From NCBI RefSeq assembly GCF_016899755.1, contig NZ_JACJJC010000003.1, positions 154,758 through 218,757 of the forward strand: a DNA stretch of 64,000 bases, in the 5' to 3' direction. The position numbers and the translations under genes were made by a program. Shown one piece after another: positions 36,332-46,264 of this stretch. The stretch is from Sutterella massiliensis. GTDB lineage: Bacteria > Pseudomonadota > Gammaproteobacteria > Burkholderiales > Burkholderiaceae_F. The notes beneath the pieces are model-generated. The model saw nothing but the letters and a program-made list of their open reading frames with translations, searched no databases and was not told where the DNA came from. Position 1 is the stretch's first letter. Each line of letters starts with the position of its first letter.

Positions 36332-38458
36332 TCAGACACGTCTTGCCGAAAGAACGCCCTTTACCTCACGCAGACCTGCGAGCGTGCGGCGCAGTTCTTC
36401 GGCGCCGCGGATTTCGATGCGAAAACGCATGTGCTGATCTCCCTTGACGGCGTTCGAGCTCATTGCAGTGATGTGCACCTTTTCGCGCTGGAAAACTTCG
36501 GAGATATCGCGCAGGAGCGCCGGGCGATCCTGCGAAACGATGAGGACCTCCGCCGGATACACGGCATCGACGCCGGCACCTGCGCCCCAGCTCACCTCGA
36601 TAAGGCGGTCCGGCTCCTGCTCGAGCATGTTGCGCAGGTTCGGGCAGTCGGCACGGTGAATCATCACGCCGCGGCCGCGCGTGACGTAGCCGACAATCTC
36701 GTCGGGCGGCACCGGGCGGCAGCAGCGCGCAAGCTGCGTCAAAAGCGAATCGACACCGACGACGAGCACCTTGCCCTTTCTCGCGCTCGTGCTCTCGTTG
36801 CGAACGAGAACTTCAGGCTCCATTTCCGCGGGCTTTTGCTGCGGCTGCACGGCCTGCTGAAGTGCCGTAAGCGTGATTTCTTCCTTTGCAAAGGCGATGC
36901 AGAGCTCGTCGACGTTTTCAAAGCCGAGACGCTTGGCGAGCTCTTCGAGCTTCATCGCGGTGCGCCCGAGGCGGGCGAGCTCTTTATCAAGGCGCTCGCG
37001 CCCTTCGGAGAGAAGCTCCTGAGTGAGCTGCGCGTTGAACCACTGGCGAACCTTGTTGCGGGTGCGCGGACTTGCCGCATAGCCGAGCTCGGGATTGAGC
37101 CAGTCGCGGCTCGGCTGCCCGGTCTTGCCGGCAATGATCTCGACGGTTTGCCCGGTCTTGAGCTTCGTATTGAGAGGCACCATCTGACCGTCGACGCGCG
37201 CGCCCTTCATTCGGTGTCCGAGCTGCGTGTGCACCATGTAGGCGAAGTCGACGGGCGTAGCGCCTGCGGGAAGCTCCACAACGCGCCCCTGAGGCGTCAA
37301 GCAGTAAACGTGATCGTCCTCAACAGCGTGCTCCTTGGCGTCGGGGGCCTGCCCGACGTCGGATCGCCACGCAAGAAGCTGGCGCAGCCAGGCGACACGC
37401 TGCTCTTCCGCGGAACTCGCGCCGTTCGAGTTGCCCGCTTCCTTGTAGCGCCAGTGTGCGGCAACGCCGAGCTCGGCGAATTCGTGCATTGCGCGCGTGC
37501 GGATCTGAATCTCGATCGGCCGGCCGGCATTGTCGGTGACGACCGTATGAAGCGACTGGTAGCCGTTCGGTTTCGGTTTGGCGATGTAGTCGTCGTACTC
37601 CTTCGAGATCGTCTGGAAGTTTTCCTGCACAATCGAGAGAACCTCGTAGCACTGCTCAACCGTCTCGACAATGACGCGCAGCGCGCGCACATCAAAGAGC
37701 TGGTCGAAACGCAGATGCTTGCGCTGCATCTTCTTCCAGATCGAGTAGATGTGCTTCGGTCGCCCGGAGACATCCGCATGAATGTGGTTGTTCGAGAGAA
37801 GCGAGCGGATGCGCTGTACGGCCATCTGCATGAATTCCAAACGCTCTTCGCGGGACTCGTCGAGTTCGCGCGCAATGGCGTGGTATTCCTGCGGACGCGT
37901 AAAGCGCAGCGACAGGTCTTCGAGCTCCCACTTGATCTGCCAGATGCCGAGGCGATTGGCGAGCGGCGCATAGACGGCCAGCGTCTCTTCGCCAAACTGT
38001 TCGGAGCCCGCAGAGCGCGAAGACGCGAACCAGCGAAGCGTCTGCAGACGACTCGCGAGCTTGAGGAGCACCACGCGCAGATCCTGACACATTGCGAGGA
38101 ACATGCGCCTGAGCGCCTCGGGCTGCATCGCCGCACTCGCCTCCTTGCTGTCGGTGCGCGCTTTGGTCGAGAGATCGTTGAGTTTGCCGAGCTCCGCGAC
38201 AAGGCCGGCGACAGTCGCGCCGAAGCTCTTTTCAAGCCACTCGGATGAATTCTGAACGACACGCGGCACGCAGAAGAGATAAGCGGCTGCAATGAGTTCG
38301 GGATCGTCCCGAACGCCTCGAAGAATGGATGCGACGCCGTCGGCATGCACGAGGGCGGATTCCCCCGTTGAGAGCATCAGCTCTTTGTAAAGCGGTTCGA
38401 CCATGCGTCTCGCGAGCGTCGGGTCGACCGTCAAATGCTGTGCTGCCGCTTCCCCCAT
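36332..38458 (-). CDS. relA: (p)ppGpp synthetase RelA
   Basis: Ribosome-associated stringent-response enzyme that makes (p)ppGpp from GTP/GDP and ATP on amino-acid starvation. Length is 708. The N-terminal hydrolase domain is inactive: the HDxxED site is replaced around 62-70 (FCVPRVVQN), which marks RelA rather than bifunctional SpoT. The synthetase domain has RPKHIYSIWKKM, FDVRALRV and YIAKPKPNGYQSLHTVV. TGS, the cysteine-containing domain (ARCCRPVPPDEIVG, HRADCPN) and a C-terminal ACT domain follow. The 38459-38744 stretch upstream shows no gene. Confidence 0.94.
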   Translation of the reverse strand: MGEAAAQHLTVDPTLARRMVEPLYKELMLSTGESALVHADGVASILRGVRDDPELIAAAYLFCVPRVVQNSSEWLEKSFGATVAGLVAELGKLNDLSTKARTDSKEASAAMQPEALRRMFLAMCQDLRVVLLKLASRLQTLRWFASSRSAGSEQFGEETLAVYAPLANRLGIWQIKWELEDLSLRFTRPQEYHAIARELDESREERLEFMQMAVQRIRSLLSNNHIHADVSGRPKHIYSIWKKMQRKHLRFDQLFDVRALRVIVETVEQCYEVLSIVQENFQTISKEYDDYIAKPKPNGYQSLHTVVTDNAGRPIEIQIRTRAMHEFAELGVAAHWRYKEAGNSNGASSAEEQRVAWLRQLLAWRSDVGQAPDAKEHAVEDDHVYCLTPQGRVVELPAGATPVDFAYMVHTQLGHRMKGARVDGQMVPLNTKLKTGQTVEIIAGKTGQPSRDWLNPELGYAASPRTRNKVRQWFNAQLTQELLSEGRERLDKELARLGRTAMKLEELAKRLGFENVDELCIAFAKEEITLTALQQAVQPQQKPAEMEPEVLVRNESTSARKGKVLVVGVDSLLTQLARCCRPVPPDEIVGYVTRGRGVMIHRADCPNLRNMLEQEPDRLIEVSWGAGAGVDAVYPAEVLIVSQDRPALLRDISEVFQREKVHITAMSSNAVKGDQHMRFRIEIRGAEELRRTLAGLREVKGVLSARRV

Positions 38459-38744
38459 TTTTTTCTTCCTTTTTTACTTCAACGGCCGCACGACCGCGCT
38501 CGTTCGGTCAGCGCGTTCTCCGGCCGTCTGCTTTTGTCTTTCGTTGTCTTTGCCCGACTTTTAGAGTCGGTTCGCCTGCGGCGGGCTGCGCTCGACCAGC
38601 GTCGGGCACCCGCCGCACGTTCTTTCATTTTAGGTAGCGAACGGCGCGCCTGCGCCGCTCGTCGATCGGGCTTTTCACCTCCTTACGATTATGCGTCTGC
38701 GCTCGAAAACTCTCCCGCTGGCAAAATTGTGCATGGCATACGCT

Positions 38745-40898
38745 TTAGATACTGAACAGCCACTCGCAGCGAATGAGCGCGCCGTACGAACGGTAGTCAC
38801 CGTTCGAGCAGGCGCCGAAGCCTTCGAGTGCAATGCGCTTGTCGTCGGACTCGAGCGCAACCGAGCCCGATGCGCGCACGAGAAGCGCGTCGATTGAGGG
38901 CACGTCGACCTGAGCGCCCGGCGTTCGCCAGCCCGGCACGGAAAGCGATACGGTGCGCTCGCGATCGCCCGCAAAGTAGGAGACGCCCCCGGCGGCGTGC
39001 CAGACGAGGCGCTCGGGCAGCCGCTCGTCGATGAAGGCCGTCCCAGTTCTCGGCACGGCTTTCGCGCCCGAGAGATCTGCGTCAAGCGCAAAGACGCCGA
39101 GCGTTTCGACCGACTCCTCGGCATTGAGGAATGCCTCGCCGTCGGCACCGACGGCATAATCGGCCGAGTCAAAGCGCATCAGCTGCGCTCGCGCCGTGAA
39201 CGCACCGCGTACCGATCCGTACGAAGCTTCGGGCGAACGCCAGGCCGCGCCCGCACTCCACACCGAACGCTTGACGTCATCGACTTCAATGCGCTTGGCG
39301 TAGCTCGTCGTTCGCGCCTTTTCCGAAGCTTCGCTCCAAGCGGCATTGAAAACGAGCGTTCCGAAAGTGATCTCACGACCGGCCCAAACTTGAAGGAGTA
39401 CCGCATCGCTTTCGCCGCTCACGGGAATACTCGCAGAATTCTCGAGTCCGCCTTTCGTCTTGATGTCGCTCGACTCGAATGCGGCGCCGACCCCGACGCG
39501 CCAAGCGCCGAAGGCAGCCGCGCCGGAGGCCTCTGCCGTCACGTTGTCCGAACGAATTTGCCCGCGCATGCCGCCAACCCCCGTCTCATCCTCGCTGCGG
39601 CCGGCAGAGACAGCAACGTGAAGCGGCAGCGTCCCGAGATAAAGTCCGTCCCTCTTCCCTGTGCCCGCTGCGCCAAGCCAGCGAAAGGGCGTCTCGCCTG
39701 CGGCTCGTTCGTTCAGATGCGCGAGCCGCTCGTCGGTGCCGAGTCGTGAAGCGAGAACGGACGCATTGAGCAGCGCCGCTTCGCCCGCTTTGGCGCTCGC
39801 CCTTTCGTAAATCGCGCGAAAGAACCCGGGCAAAAGCAGATCGTGACGACTCACCCAGAGCGTTTCGAGCATTCCGGCAAAGGGTCCAGAAAAGCGCATT
39901 GGTTCGAAGCGCACGGTGTAACGGCCGTCGCCATCGAGCTCGAAGCGGCCGTTTTGCCCATCGTAGCTCACGAGCACGTTTCCGAGCCCCGAGATGTCGG
40001 TGCCGCCAAAGTCAATGGCCGCAAGCGCTTCATCGACATTTTCGCCGCAGCTTGTCGAAAGCCAAATTTCCGACCCCGCATCAAAACGGATCGTCGTGTC
40101 GTCGGCTGCCGAAAAGATCGGCTCACTCGCTGCGGAAAGCACATCACCGCGCGTGACGACGAGAACGCCCTCGGCGCCGAGCAGGAGATTTTCGCCCGCG
40201 GCCGTCTCGCTTGAACCGACATTGAAATGCATGCCCGAAGCAAGCTCGAAAGGCGCCGCGACAACGAGAAGCCCCTTGCTGTAGCGGTTATCCCGGTGCT
40301 TGAACTCGTTGTCGAGCGGCAGGCCCGAGAACTCTGCGCCGATACTCATTGCCGTTCCCCGCCCGATGCGCGCGTCGAACGTTGCACCCGCTTCGAGCGA
40401 AACGCCGTTGATGAAGCTTGCATGCACCGACTGCGTTTTATCGAACGCATCACTCGCACACTCGAGAATAATTTCGCTCACCCCGTCTACGTGAAGCGAC
40501 TCGGTTGCCAGTTCCAGATCGGCGCCCGGCCGGCTGCCGGCAAGACGCACCTGAGCGTCCTCCAGGCGAAGCGCGCCATCGGCGATGGTGTAAACGATTT
40601 CGTCCGGAAGGTCCGTCATCTCGAAACGGCCGCCCGCCGATATACGGATGTCATCCGCAACGTAGGCAGCAGCCGTGCTTCTGAGCGTGCCACCCTCAAC
40701 CGAGATCGAAGCGAACTCGTAGATGTCGCCCAAGACGGCCTCTTCGCCCGAACCCACATAGAAATCCTCCCCCAAGGACGTAGCCGAAGGGTTCGACGGC
40801 ATGAAAAGCGTTCCATCAGGGGACGCGGCAAACGCTTCTGCCGCGCCAGCCGCAAACAAAGCACAAGCGCAGACAACTGCTTGAGAACGGGTGTACAT
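38745..40898 (-). CDS. Autotransporter outer-membrane beta-barrel protein
   Basis: Type V secreted surface protein of 717 residues. A signal peptide of about 24 residues ends AEAFA. The passenger (about 25-430) is repetitive, Gly/Ala/Asp-rich and has SISVEGGTLRST-like beta-strand rungs consistent with a beta-helix. The last roughly 285 residues have alternating polar/hydrophobic strands of an autotransporter barrel (from GLYLGTLPLHVAVSAGR) and end in IRCEWLFSI. One cysteine pair is possible in the passenger. A good AAAGGAAC precedes ATG 40898. It sits alone between relA and the UPF0210 gene, so it is probably an acquired, host- or surface-interaction gene. No catalytic passenger motif is recognisable. 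Confidence 0.85.
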   Translation of the reverse strand: MYTRSQAVVCACALFAAGAAEAFAASPDGTLFMPSNPSATSLGEDFYVGSGEEAVLGDIYEFASISVEGGTLRSTAAAYVADDIRISAGGRFEMTDLPDEIVYTIADGALRLEDAQVRLAGSRPGADLELATESLHVDGVSEIILECASDAFDKTQSVHASFINGVSLEAGATFDARIGRGTAMSIGAEFSGLPLDNEFKHRDNRYSKGLLVVAAPFELASGMHFNVGSSETAAGENLLLGAEGVLVVTRGDVLSAASEPIFSAADDTTIRFDAGSEIWLSTSCGENVDEALAAIDFGGTDISGLGNVLVSYDGQNGRFELDGDGRYTVRFEPMRFSGPFAGMLETLWVSRHDLLLPGFFRAIYERASAKAGEAALLNASVLASRLGTDERLAHLNERAAGETPFRWLGAAGTGKRDGLYLGTLPLHVAVSAGRSEDETGVGGMRGQIRSDNVTAEASGAAAFGAWRVGVGAAFESSDIKTKGGLENSASIPVSGESDAVLLQVWAGREITFGTLVFNAAWSEASEKARTTSYAKRIEVDDVKRSVWSAGAAWRSPEASYGSVRGAFTARAQLMRFDSADYAVGADGEAFLNAEESVETLGVFALDADLSGAKAVPRTGTAFIDERLPERLVWHAAGGVSYFAGDRERTVSLSVPGWRTPGAQVDVPSIDALLVRASGSVALESDDKRIALEGFGACSNGDYRSYGALIRCEWLFSI

Positions 40899-40990
40899 GT
40901 TGTTCCTTTCTCCGTTATTGATTTCAGAAAAGGAACATATTTTTCATAAACAACTATACGTATTGAATTTTCCTACGCATTTTCCGAATA

Positions 40991-41019
40991 AAAAATCCCC
41001 GAGTCGCCTCGGGGATTTT
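40991..41019. terminator. Bidirectional terminator downstream of the UPF0210 gene
   Basis: AAAATCCCCGAG (40992-41003) pairs perfectly with CTCGGGGATTTT (41008-41019) around four bases. It lies 108 bp after the UPF0210 stop and upstream of the autotransporter promoter. Confidence 0.8.
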
Positions 41020-41127
41020 ACGTATAGGTTCGTATTTACAGCGATATATCGCTCGGTTCCTGTATTTTCAAGCGCCCTTTCCGCGCGCTCGGCAGGATGG
41101 CGACGCCATTTTCCGTCGGCTGGCGAA

Positions 41128-42501
41128 TCAGTTTCTCAGACTGTGAATCGGTGCGGGAATACGGCCGCCGAGCTTCACGAACCCGGAAGCGTCGCCGCCC
41201 GGCACCCGGATGATGCTCGCTTCGCCCAAAAGGCCGCCGAATACCGCCTTGTCGCCGACGCCCTTGCCGGGCACGGGAATAACGCGCACGGCAGTCGTCT
41301 TGCCGTTGATCATGCCGATCGCGGCCTCGTCGGCAATGAGTCCCGAAATGGTCGAAGCGGGCGTGTCGCCCGGAATCGCGATCATGTCGAGTCCCACGGA
41401 GCAAACGGAAGTCATCGCCTCGAGCTTTTCAAGCGTAAGCGCCCCCGTGCGGGCCGCCGCTTCAATGGCGCTGTCTTCGGACACGGGAATAAAAGCCCCG
41501 GAGAGACCGCCCACGTGCGAAGAAGCAAAGACGCCGCCCTTTTTCACCTGATCGTTGAGCATGGCGAGAATCGCTGTCGTCCCAGGCGCGCCGATCGAAG
41601 AGAGCCCCATCGTCTGGAAGATTTCCCCGACGCTGTCGCCCACGGCAGGCGTCGGCGCAAGCGAGAGATCTGCGACACCGAAGGGCAACCCCAAGCGATC
41701 GGCCACTTCGCCGCCGATGATTTCGCCCACGCGCGTCACTTTGTATGCCGTGTGCTTGATCACCTCCGCGGCATCCGTGACGGTGAGATAGTCGCCCTTG
41801 GCAGCAAAAGCGCGCTCGAGCGCCTTCTTGACGACGCCCGGCCCCGAAACGCCCACATCGATCACGACGTCGGGTTCGCCGATACCGAGATAGGCACCCG
41901 CCATGAAGGGTACATCCTGCGGAATGTTGCAGAAAACGACGAGCTTGGCGCAGCCGATGGCATCGCGCTCGCGCGTAGCTTCGGCCACGTCGAGAATGCG
42001 CTCGCCCATGAGACGAACGGCATCCATGTTGATGCCCGCCTTGGTCGAGCCGACGTTGATCGAGGAACAGATGCGGTCGGTCTGCGCAAGCGCTTCGGGC
42101 AGCGCGTCAATGAGGTTGCGCTCGCCCGGGGTCATTCCCTTCTCAACAAGCGCGCCGAAGCCGCCGATAAAGTCGACGCGCACAGCCTTGGCGCATTCGT
42201 CGAGCACTCGGCAGGCCGCGACCATCTGATCGCGCGTAAAGCTCGCGCCCACCGTACCGATGGGACTCACGGCGATGCGCTTGTTGACGACGGGAATACC
42301 GTAGCGGTCGCCCACGGCGTCGCACGTCTCGACGAGCTTTTCGGCGTACCTGAGAATTTTGGAGCGGACTTTGTAGGCAAACACGTCAAAGTCCGTGCTT
42401 GCGCAGTCAAAAAGGTTGATGCCCATCGTCACGGTGCGGACGTCGAGGTGCTCGGCGCGCAGCATGTTGATGGTCGAAAGAACTTCGCGGTCGGTCAGCA
42501 T
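41128..42501 (-). CDS. PFL family protein (UPF0210/DUF711)
   Basis: Conserved cytoplasmic protein of 457 residues whose structure family resembles pyruvate-formate-lyase-like barrels; biochemical function is not established. Conserved stretches include [51 protein letters not shown] [15 protein letters not shown] and a C-terminal [18 protein letters not shown]. It lies 45 bp after an ACT-domain protein. ACT and UPF0210 genes are paired in many bacteria, including Gram-positives, which points to joint work in amino-acid sensing or metabolism. Glycyl-radical motifs are not apparent. Confidence 0.85.
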   Translation of the reverse strand: MLTDREVLSTINMLRAEHLDVRTVTMGINLFDCASTDFDVFAYKVRSKILRYAEKLVETCDAVGDRYGIPVVNKRIAVSPIGTVGASFTRDQMVAACRVLDECAKAVRVDFIGGFGALVEKGMTPGERNLIDALPEALAQTDRICSSINVGSTKAGINMDAVRLMGERILDVAEATRERDAIGCAKLVVFCNIPQDVPFMAGAYLGIGEPDVVIDVGVSGPGVVKKALERAFAAKGDYLTVTDAAEVIKHTAYKVTRVGEIIGGEVADRLGLPFGVADLSLAPTPAVGDSVGEIFQTMGLSSIGAPGTTAILAMLNDQVKKGGVFASSHVGGLSGAFIPVSEDSAIEAAARTGALTLEKLEAMTSVCSVGLDMIAIPGDTPASTISGLIADEAAIGMINGKTTAVRVIPVPGKGVGDKAVFGGLLGEASIIRVPGGDASGFVKLGGRIPAPIHSLRN

Positions 42502-42546
42502 TGATAGGTTTCCAATTCAGAAGAAAGCTTTTCTCTCATCGCGGGA

Positions 42547-43128
42547 TCAGTCGACCTGAACGCGGTGGATGGCTTCAAAAATGTCTCGGTGCTGGATATT
42601 GCAGCGCAGGCCGCACGCGCGGGCACGCTCGCGCAGCACCGCGTTGAGGGCTCGCCGATCGACCGAGAGCGGCATCAGAACTTCGAAGAACTGCAGGCTT
42701 TCGCCGTTTTCAAGCGGCAGCGCGCGCAGGCTTTCGATATTGATGCCTTCGCTTGCAAAGATCTTTGCGAAAGTTGCGGTAATGTCCCCGCGGTCTTCGC
42801 CCCAAATGCTGACGACATAGGGTTCGCCCGCAGCCTCGCGCTTTTGATCGGGCGACTGAAAGTCGCGAACGAGTACCGACTGGCGCAGCTTCTTTTCGGC
42901 AATGCGCTCGCGCAGGAACGCCTCGAGCGTTTCGTTCGTGAGCGCAGCAGGCTTTTTCACGATGCCGATCAAAGCAAATTGCCCTTTCAGGGTCACCTGA
43001 CTGATTTCTTCGACGCGGCAGTCGTTTTCCGCAAGCGCCGAAGTCACCGCAGCGACGATGCCGGGCATATCGAGACCGATGACGGCCACAACGACCGTAC
43101 CGATGTTCTCTTCGGTTGTGTTTTGCAT
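42547..43128 (-). CDS. Two-ACT-domain regulatory protein (GcvR-like)
   Basis: Small regulator of 193 residues made of two ACT domains: about 10-85 (VVAVIGLDMPGIVAAVTSALAEN) and about 100-180 (YVVSIWGEDRGDITATFAKIF). ACT domains bind amino acids and control partner proteins. The double-ACT form resembles the glycine cleavage repressor GcvR, while the ACT partner of UPF0210 in Gram-positive bacteria is a single domain of about 90 residues. No DNA-binding domain is present. It is first in a two-gene unit with the UPF0210 gene, so it probably senses a ligand and acts on that protein. Confidence 0.85.
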   Translation of the reverse strand: MQNTTEENIGTVVVAVIGLDMPGIVAAVTSALAENDCRVEEISQVTLKGQFALIGIVKKPAALTNETLEAFLRERIAEKKLRQSVLVRDFQSPDQKREAAGEPYVVSIWGEDRGDITATFAKIFASEGINIESLRALPLENGESLQFFEVLMPLSVDRRALNAVLRERARACGLRCNIQHRDIFEAIHRVQVD

Positions 43129-43247
43129 GTTGTCCTTTTGACGTGCATTCTTGTTGCGCCGCAGCGCCCCTTCTGCGCAGAACGCCCGAGGCGCCGCGCC
43201 GCATCAGCGCACCGCGGGGACTGCGGCTTCTGCTTGCTCGGTGCGCT

Positions 43248-44114
43248 TCAGTCGAGTGTATCGCGCCCGCGGCGGGCAAAGGCATCGGGTCGCGTCAAAA
43301 GGGGAGCGAGCCGCGGGAATGCGGCTATTGCATTGCGTCGCGAAACGGCAGCAACCGCTTCAAGCGGCAGTGCGCGCAGCATAGCGGCCGCATCAGCGGC
43401 CTCAAGAATGTCGGCAGGCGCCGTGTCGAGCAGCGATGCGCCGTGCGCGAACGCGTCGCGCCGACGGCTCGTCGGCATGTCGGGCGCATCCGTTTCGAGC
43501 ACCCAGGCGTCCTCGGGAACTTCAGCGAGATGGCGCCGAATGCGCAGGCTTCCCGCGTATGTCGCCGCGCCGCCGAAACCAAGTTTGAGGCCGAGCTGGA
43601 GAAAACTTTCACGCTCTTGGTCGGAGCCGTTAAAGGCGTGTACTGCGCCGCCAGCCGGCATGCGGCGGCGCAGGTGCATGAGTACGCGCGAAGCGCTTTT
43701 TCTCACGTGTATCGATGCGGGCAGCGCATAGTCACGTGCAATCGCGAGGCACTCGGCAAATACCGCCTCCGCATGCGCTTGGTCCTGACCGGGCACGAAG
43801 CCGTCGAGCCCGATTTCGCCGATGCCGATAAAGAAGGGGTCTTCGAGCGAAGCTTCGACTTCGGCGCGCAGCCTCGCAAGCGCCGCCTCGTCGGCGTACT
43901 GCACAAAAAGGGGGTGGATGCCAAGAAGATAGCCGAGCCCCCAGGCATGCGCGAAAGCGCGCGTGGGCGCCCAGTCGCCGGGCGCCCCCGGCGCAAGAAG
44001 CATTGATTCGACGCCTGCGCGACGCGCTGCTTCGATTTCGAGCGCGGCCCGCTCGGGAGCGCCCGATAGCTGAATGTGGCTGTGGGTATCGATGAAGCCT
44101 GCTAATCCCAGCAT
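43248..44114 (-). CDS. TatD family metal-dependent hydrolase
   Basis: TIM-barrel hydrolase of the TatD/YcfH/YjjV group; characterised members are DNases or D-aminoacyl-tRNA deacylases. Metal ligands appear in FIDTHSH (residues 8-13), GIGEIGLD, SIHVRKS, HAFNGS and ETDAPDMP. Length is 288, a bit above the usual 260. It follows lolD by 21 bp, so probably cotranscribed with lolCD. Which TatD subfamily it belongs to is not certain. Confidence 0.88.
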   Translation of the reverse strand: MLGLAGFIDTHSHIQLSGAPERAALEIEAARRAGVESMLLAPGAPGDWAPTRAFAHAWGLGYLLGIHPLFVQYADEAALARLRAEVEASLEDPFFIGIGEIGLDGFVPGQDQAHAEAVFAECLAIARDYALPASIHVRKSASRVLMHLRRRMPAGGAVHAFNGSDQERESFLQLGLKLGFGGAATYAGSLRIRRHLAEVPEDAWVLETDAPDMPTSRRRDAFAHGASLLDTAPADILEAADAAAMLRALPLEAVAAVSRRNAIAAFPRLAPLLTRPDAFARRGRDTLD

Positions 44115-44135
44115 TTCGGCGCCTCAAGCGAGCGG

Positions 44136-44861
44136 CTAGAGAAGCTCGCCCGTAGCGAGCGCATCGGCATGCATGATGCCGCCCGAGAGTCGAAGCGAGC
44201 GACCGCAGCGCGCGGCAAGACTCCGGTCGTGCGTCACGATGAGCGCCGCCGTACCCTCTTCGCGCGCAATGCGAAGAAACAGATCGAACACAACCGCAGC
44301 GGTTTCGTCATCGAGATTCCCAGTCGGTTCGTCGGCAAGCACGCACGCCGGATTCGTCACGAGCGCGCGGGCAATCGCAACGCGCTGCCGCTCGCCCCCG
44401 GAGAGCTGCGACGGCAGGTGTGCGGCGCGCGCGGAAAGCCCCACCGCATCAAGAAGTGCCGCAGCGCGTTTTCTTGATGCGGACGAGTCCTCCCGGCGAA
44501 TAAAGAGCGGCATCGCCACGTTGTCGAGCGCGGAGAATTCGGGGAGCAAATGGTGAAACTGGTAGATGAAGCCAAGATAAGCGTTTCGCATCTCTCCGAG
44601 CGCGCGCTCGGAGAGTCCCGCGAGCGAGCGTCCCTGGATTTCGATGCGGCCGCTGTCAATCGTGTCGAGACCGCCGAGCGCGTGCAGCAGCGTGGACTTG
44701 CCGGACCCCGACGCGCCGAGGACGGCCACAGTTTCTCCGGGCGCAATGGAGAGCGACACGTCGCGCAGCACCGGTACGACGGCCGAGCCGTCGCGATAGC
44801 TTTTGGCCACATGCTCGGCGACGAGCACCAGCCCCTCATGACGGGAGAATGCGTTATTCAT
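44136..44861 (-). CDS. lolD: Lipoprotein-releasing ABC transporter ATP-binding protein LolD
   Basis: ATPase of LolCDE, which releases lipoproteins from the inner membrane for transfer to LolA. Walker A GASGSGKS at 49-56, signature LSGGERQRVAIARAL and Walker B CVLADEPTGNLD are intact. Length is 241. Its start overlaps the lolC stop by eight bases, indicating coupling. Confidence 0.93.
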   Translation of the reverse strand: MNNAFSRHEGLVLVAEHVAKSYRDGSAVVPVLRDVSLSIAPGETVAVLGASGSGKSTLLHALGGLDTIDSGRIEIQGRSLAGLSERALGEMRNAYLGFIYQFHHLLPEFSALDNVAMPLFIRREDSSASRKRAAALLDAVGLSARAAHLPSQLSGGERQRVAIARALVTNPACVLADEPTGNLDDETAAVVFDLFLRIAREEGTAALIVTHDRSLAARCGRSLRLSGGIMHADALATGELL

Positions 44862-46140
44862 AACGAAGCGCCTCCGCCGGCCGGGTGCGCGCCGCGCGCC
44901 AGCTCGGATAAAGTGTTGCGACGAGGCTCAGCACGAGCGAGCAGACTGCAACAGGAACGATATCCGAGACCCGCGGGTCGGACGGCATATCGCTGATGAA
45001 ATAGATTTCCTTGGGCAGGAACGCCACGCCGAGAAGCCCCTCGATCGCGCGCACGATCTCGCCCACGTTGCAGGCGACGAGAAGCCCAACGGCGACACCC
45101 GCTGCGACGCCCGCCACGCCGACAATCGCGCCCTGAATGACAAAGATCGCCATGATCGAACCTTCTGAGGCGCCGAGCGTTCGCAGAATCGCAATGTCGG
45201 ACTGCTTTTCCTTCACGGTCATCACGAGCGTCGAAACGAGCCCGAAGGCCCCCACGAGCACGATGAGAAAGAGAATGATGCCCATCATGCGCTTTTCGAC
45301 CTGAACGGCCGCAAACCACGTCTTGTTCTGCTGCGACCAGTCCGCTGCGTAGAACCCGGGCGGCAGCGCCGAGAGGATTCCTGCGGCAACGACCGGTGCG
45401 CGCTCCATGTCGGCGACGCGGATTCTCAGGCCCTGAGGACCACCCGTGCGAAAGAGCGCCGCAGCGTCATCGATGTGAATGAGCGCCATCGTGCTGTCGT
45501 ACTCGTAGTGGCCGCTCGACAAAAAACCGAGCACGCGGAACTGCTTCATGCGCGGAATCATGCCCGCGGGCGTCATGTTGCCCTGCGGCACGAGGAGCGC
45601 CACCTTCTCGCCGGGCGAAACACGCAGGCGGCGCGCCAAGTCTCGCCCGAGAATGACGCCGAATTCGCCGGGCTTGAGGAGCTTAAGTCCCGAAGCCGAC
45701 ACATCCGAGCCGAGCGTGCCGGGCGTCGAAACTTCGAGCGCGAGCCCGCTCACCTTGGGTTCGAGATCGGGGTCGATCCCCTTGACGAGCGCCCCCGTCA
45801 CCACGTCACCGCTCGAAAAGAGTCCCTGGCCCTGAACATAGGGCGCCGTCGCTACGACGTCCTCCCGCGCCTCGATTTTCTCGGCAATCGACTGCCAATC
45901 GCTCACCGGCCCGAATGCGGAAGTCACTTCGACGTGCGCAATCACCGAGAGCATGCGGTCTCGGACTTCCTTCTGAAAGCCGTTCATCACGGAGAGCACG
46001 ATGATGAGCGCGGCAACGCCGAGTGCAATCGAAGCGACCGACATCGCGGAAATAAAGGACATGAAGCCGTCGCGCCGGCGGCCTCTTCGGCCGGCACGCG
46101 TATACGTGAGACCGATCAAAAGTTCAAAGGGCGTCTTCAC
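44854..46140 (-). CDS. lolC: Lipoprotein-releasing ABC transporter permease LolC/LolE
   Basis: FtsX-type permease of the Lol system, 428 residues. One N-terminal membrane helix (about 27-50), a large periplasmic domain (about 52-280) and three C-terminal helices are visible. Only one permease gene is present next to lolD, so it may form a homodimer as in species with a single LolF-type subunit, or a second gene may lie elsewhere. The 125-bp gap to the divergent gene at 46265 should carry both promoters. Confidence 0.92.
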   Translation of the reverse strand: MKTPFELLIGLTYTRAGRRGRRRDGFMSFISAMSVASIALGVAALIIVLSVMNGFQKEVRDRMLSVIAHVEVTSAFGPVSDWQSIAEKIEAREDVVATAPYVQGQGLFSSGDVVTGALVKGIDPDLEPKVSGLALEVSTPGTLGSDVSASGLKLLKPGEFGVILGRDLARRLRVSPGEKVALLVPQGNMTPAGMIPRMKQFRVLGFLSSGHYEYDSTMALIHIDDAAALFRTGGPQGLRIRVADMERAPVVAAGILSALPPGFYAADWSQQNKTWFAAVQVEKRMMGIILFLIVLVGAFGLVSTLVMTVKEKQSDIAILRTLGASEGSIMAIFVIQGAIVGVAGVAAGVAVGLLVACNVGEIVRAIEGLLGVAFLPKEIYFISDMPSDPRVSDIVPVAVCSLVLSLVATLYPSWRAARTRPAEALRYE

Positions 46141-46264
46141 TGTGCACCGAGGTCAAGCCGCACCAAGCGGCCCGATCCTGCCTGAATACTTCGAAAGGAA
46201 CCATTCTAGCGGGCACGCCGCGCACACAGTTCCGCGCAGTGTCGCTCAAGCGCGAGCAGGTAAA

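Noticed and set aside
43128..43247. Possible extra gene between tatD and the ACT gene
   Set aside because: The 119-bp gap has no frame with a start and ribosome binding site; the overlapping frames are shadows of tatD.
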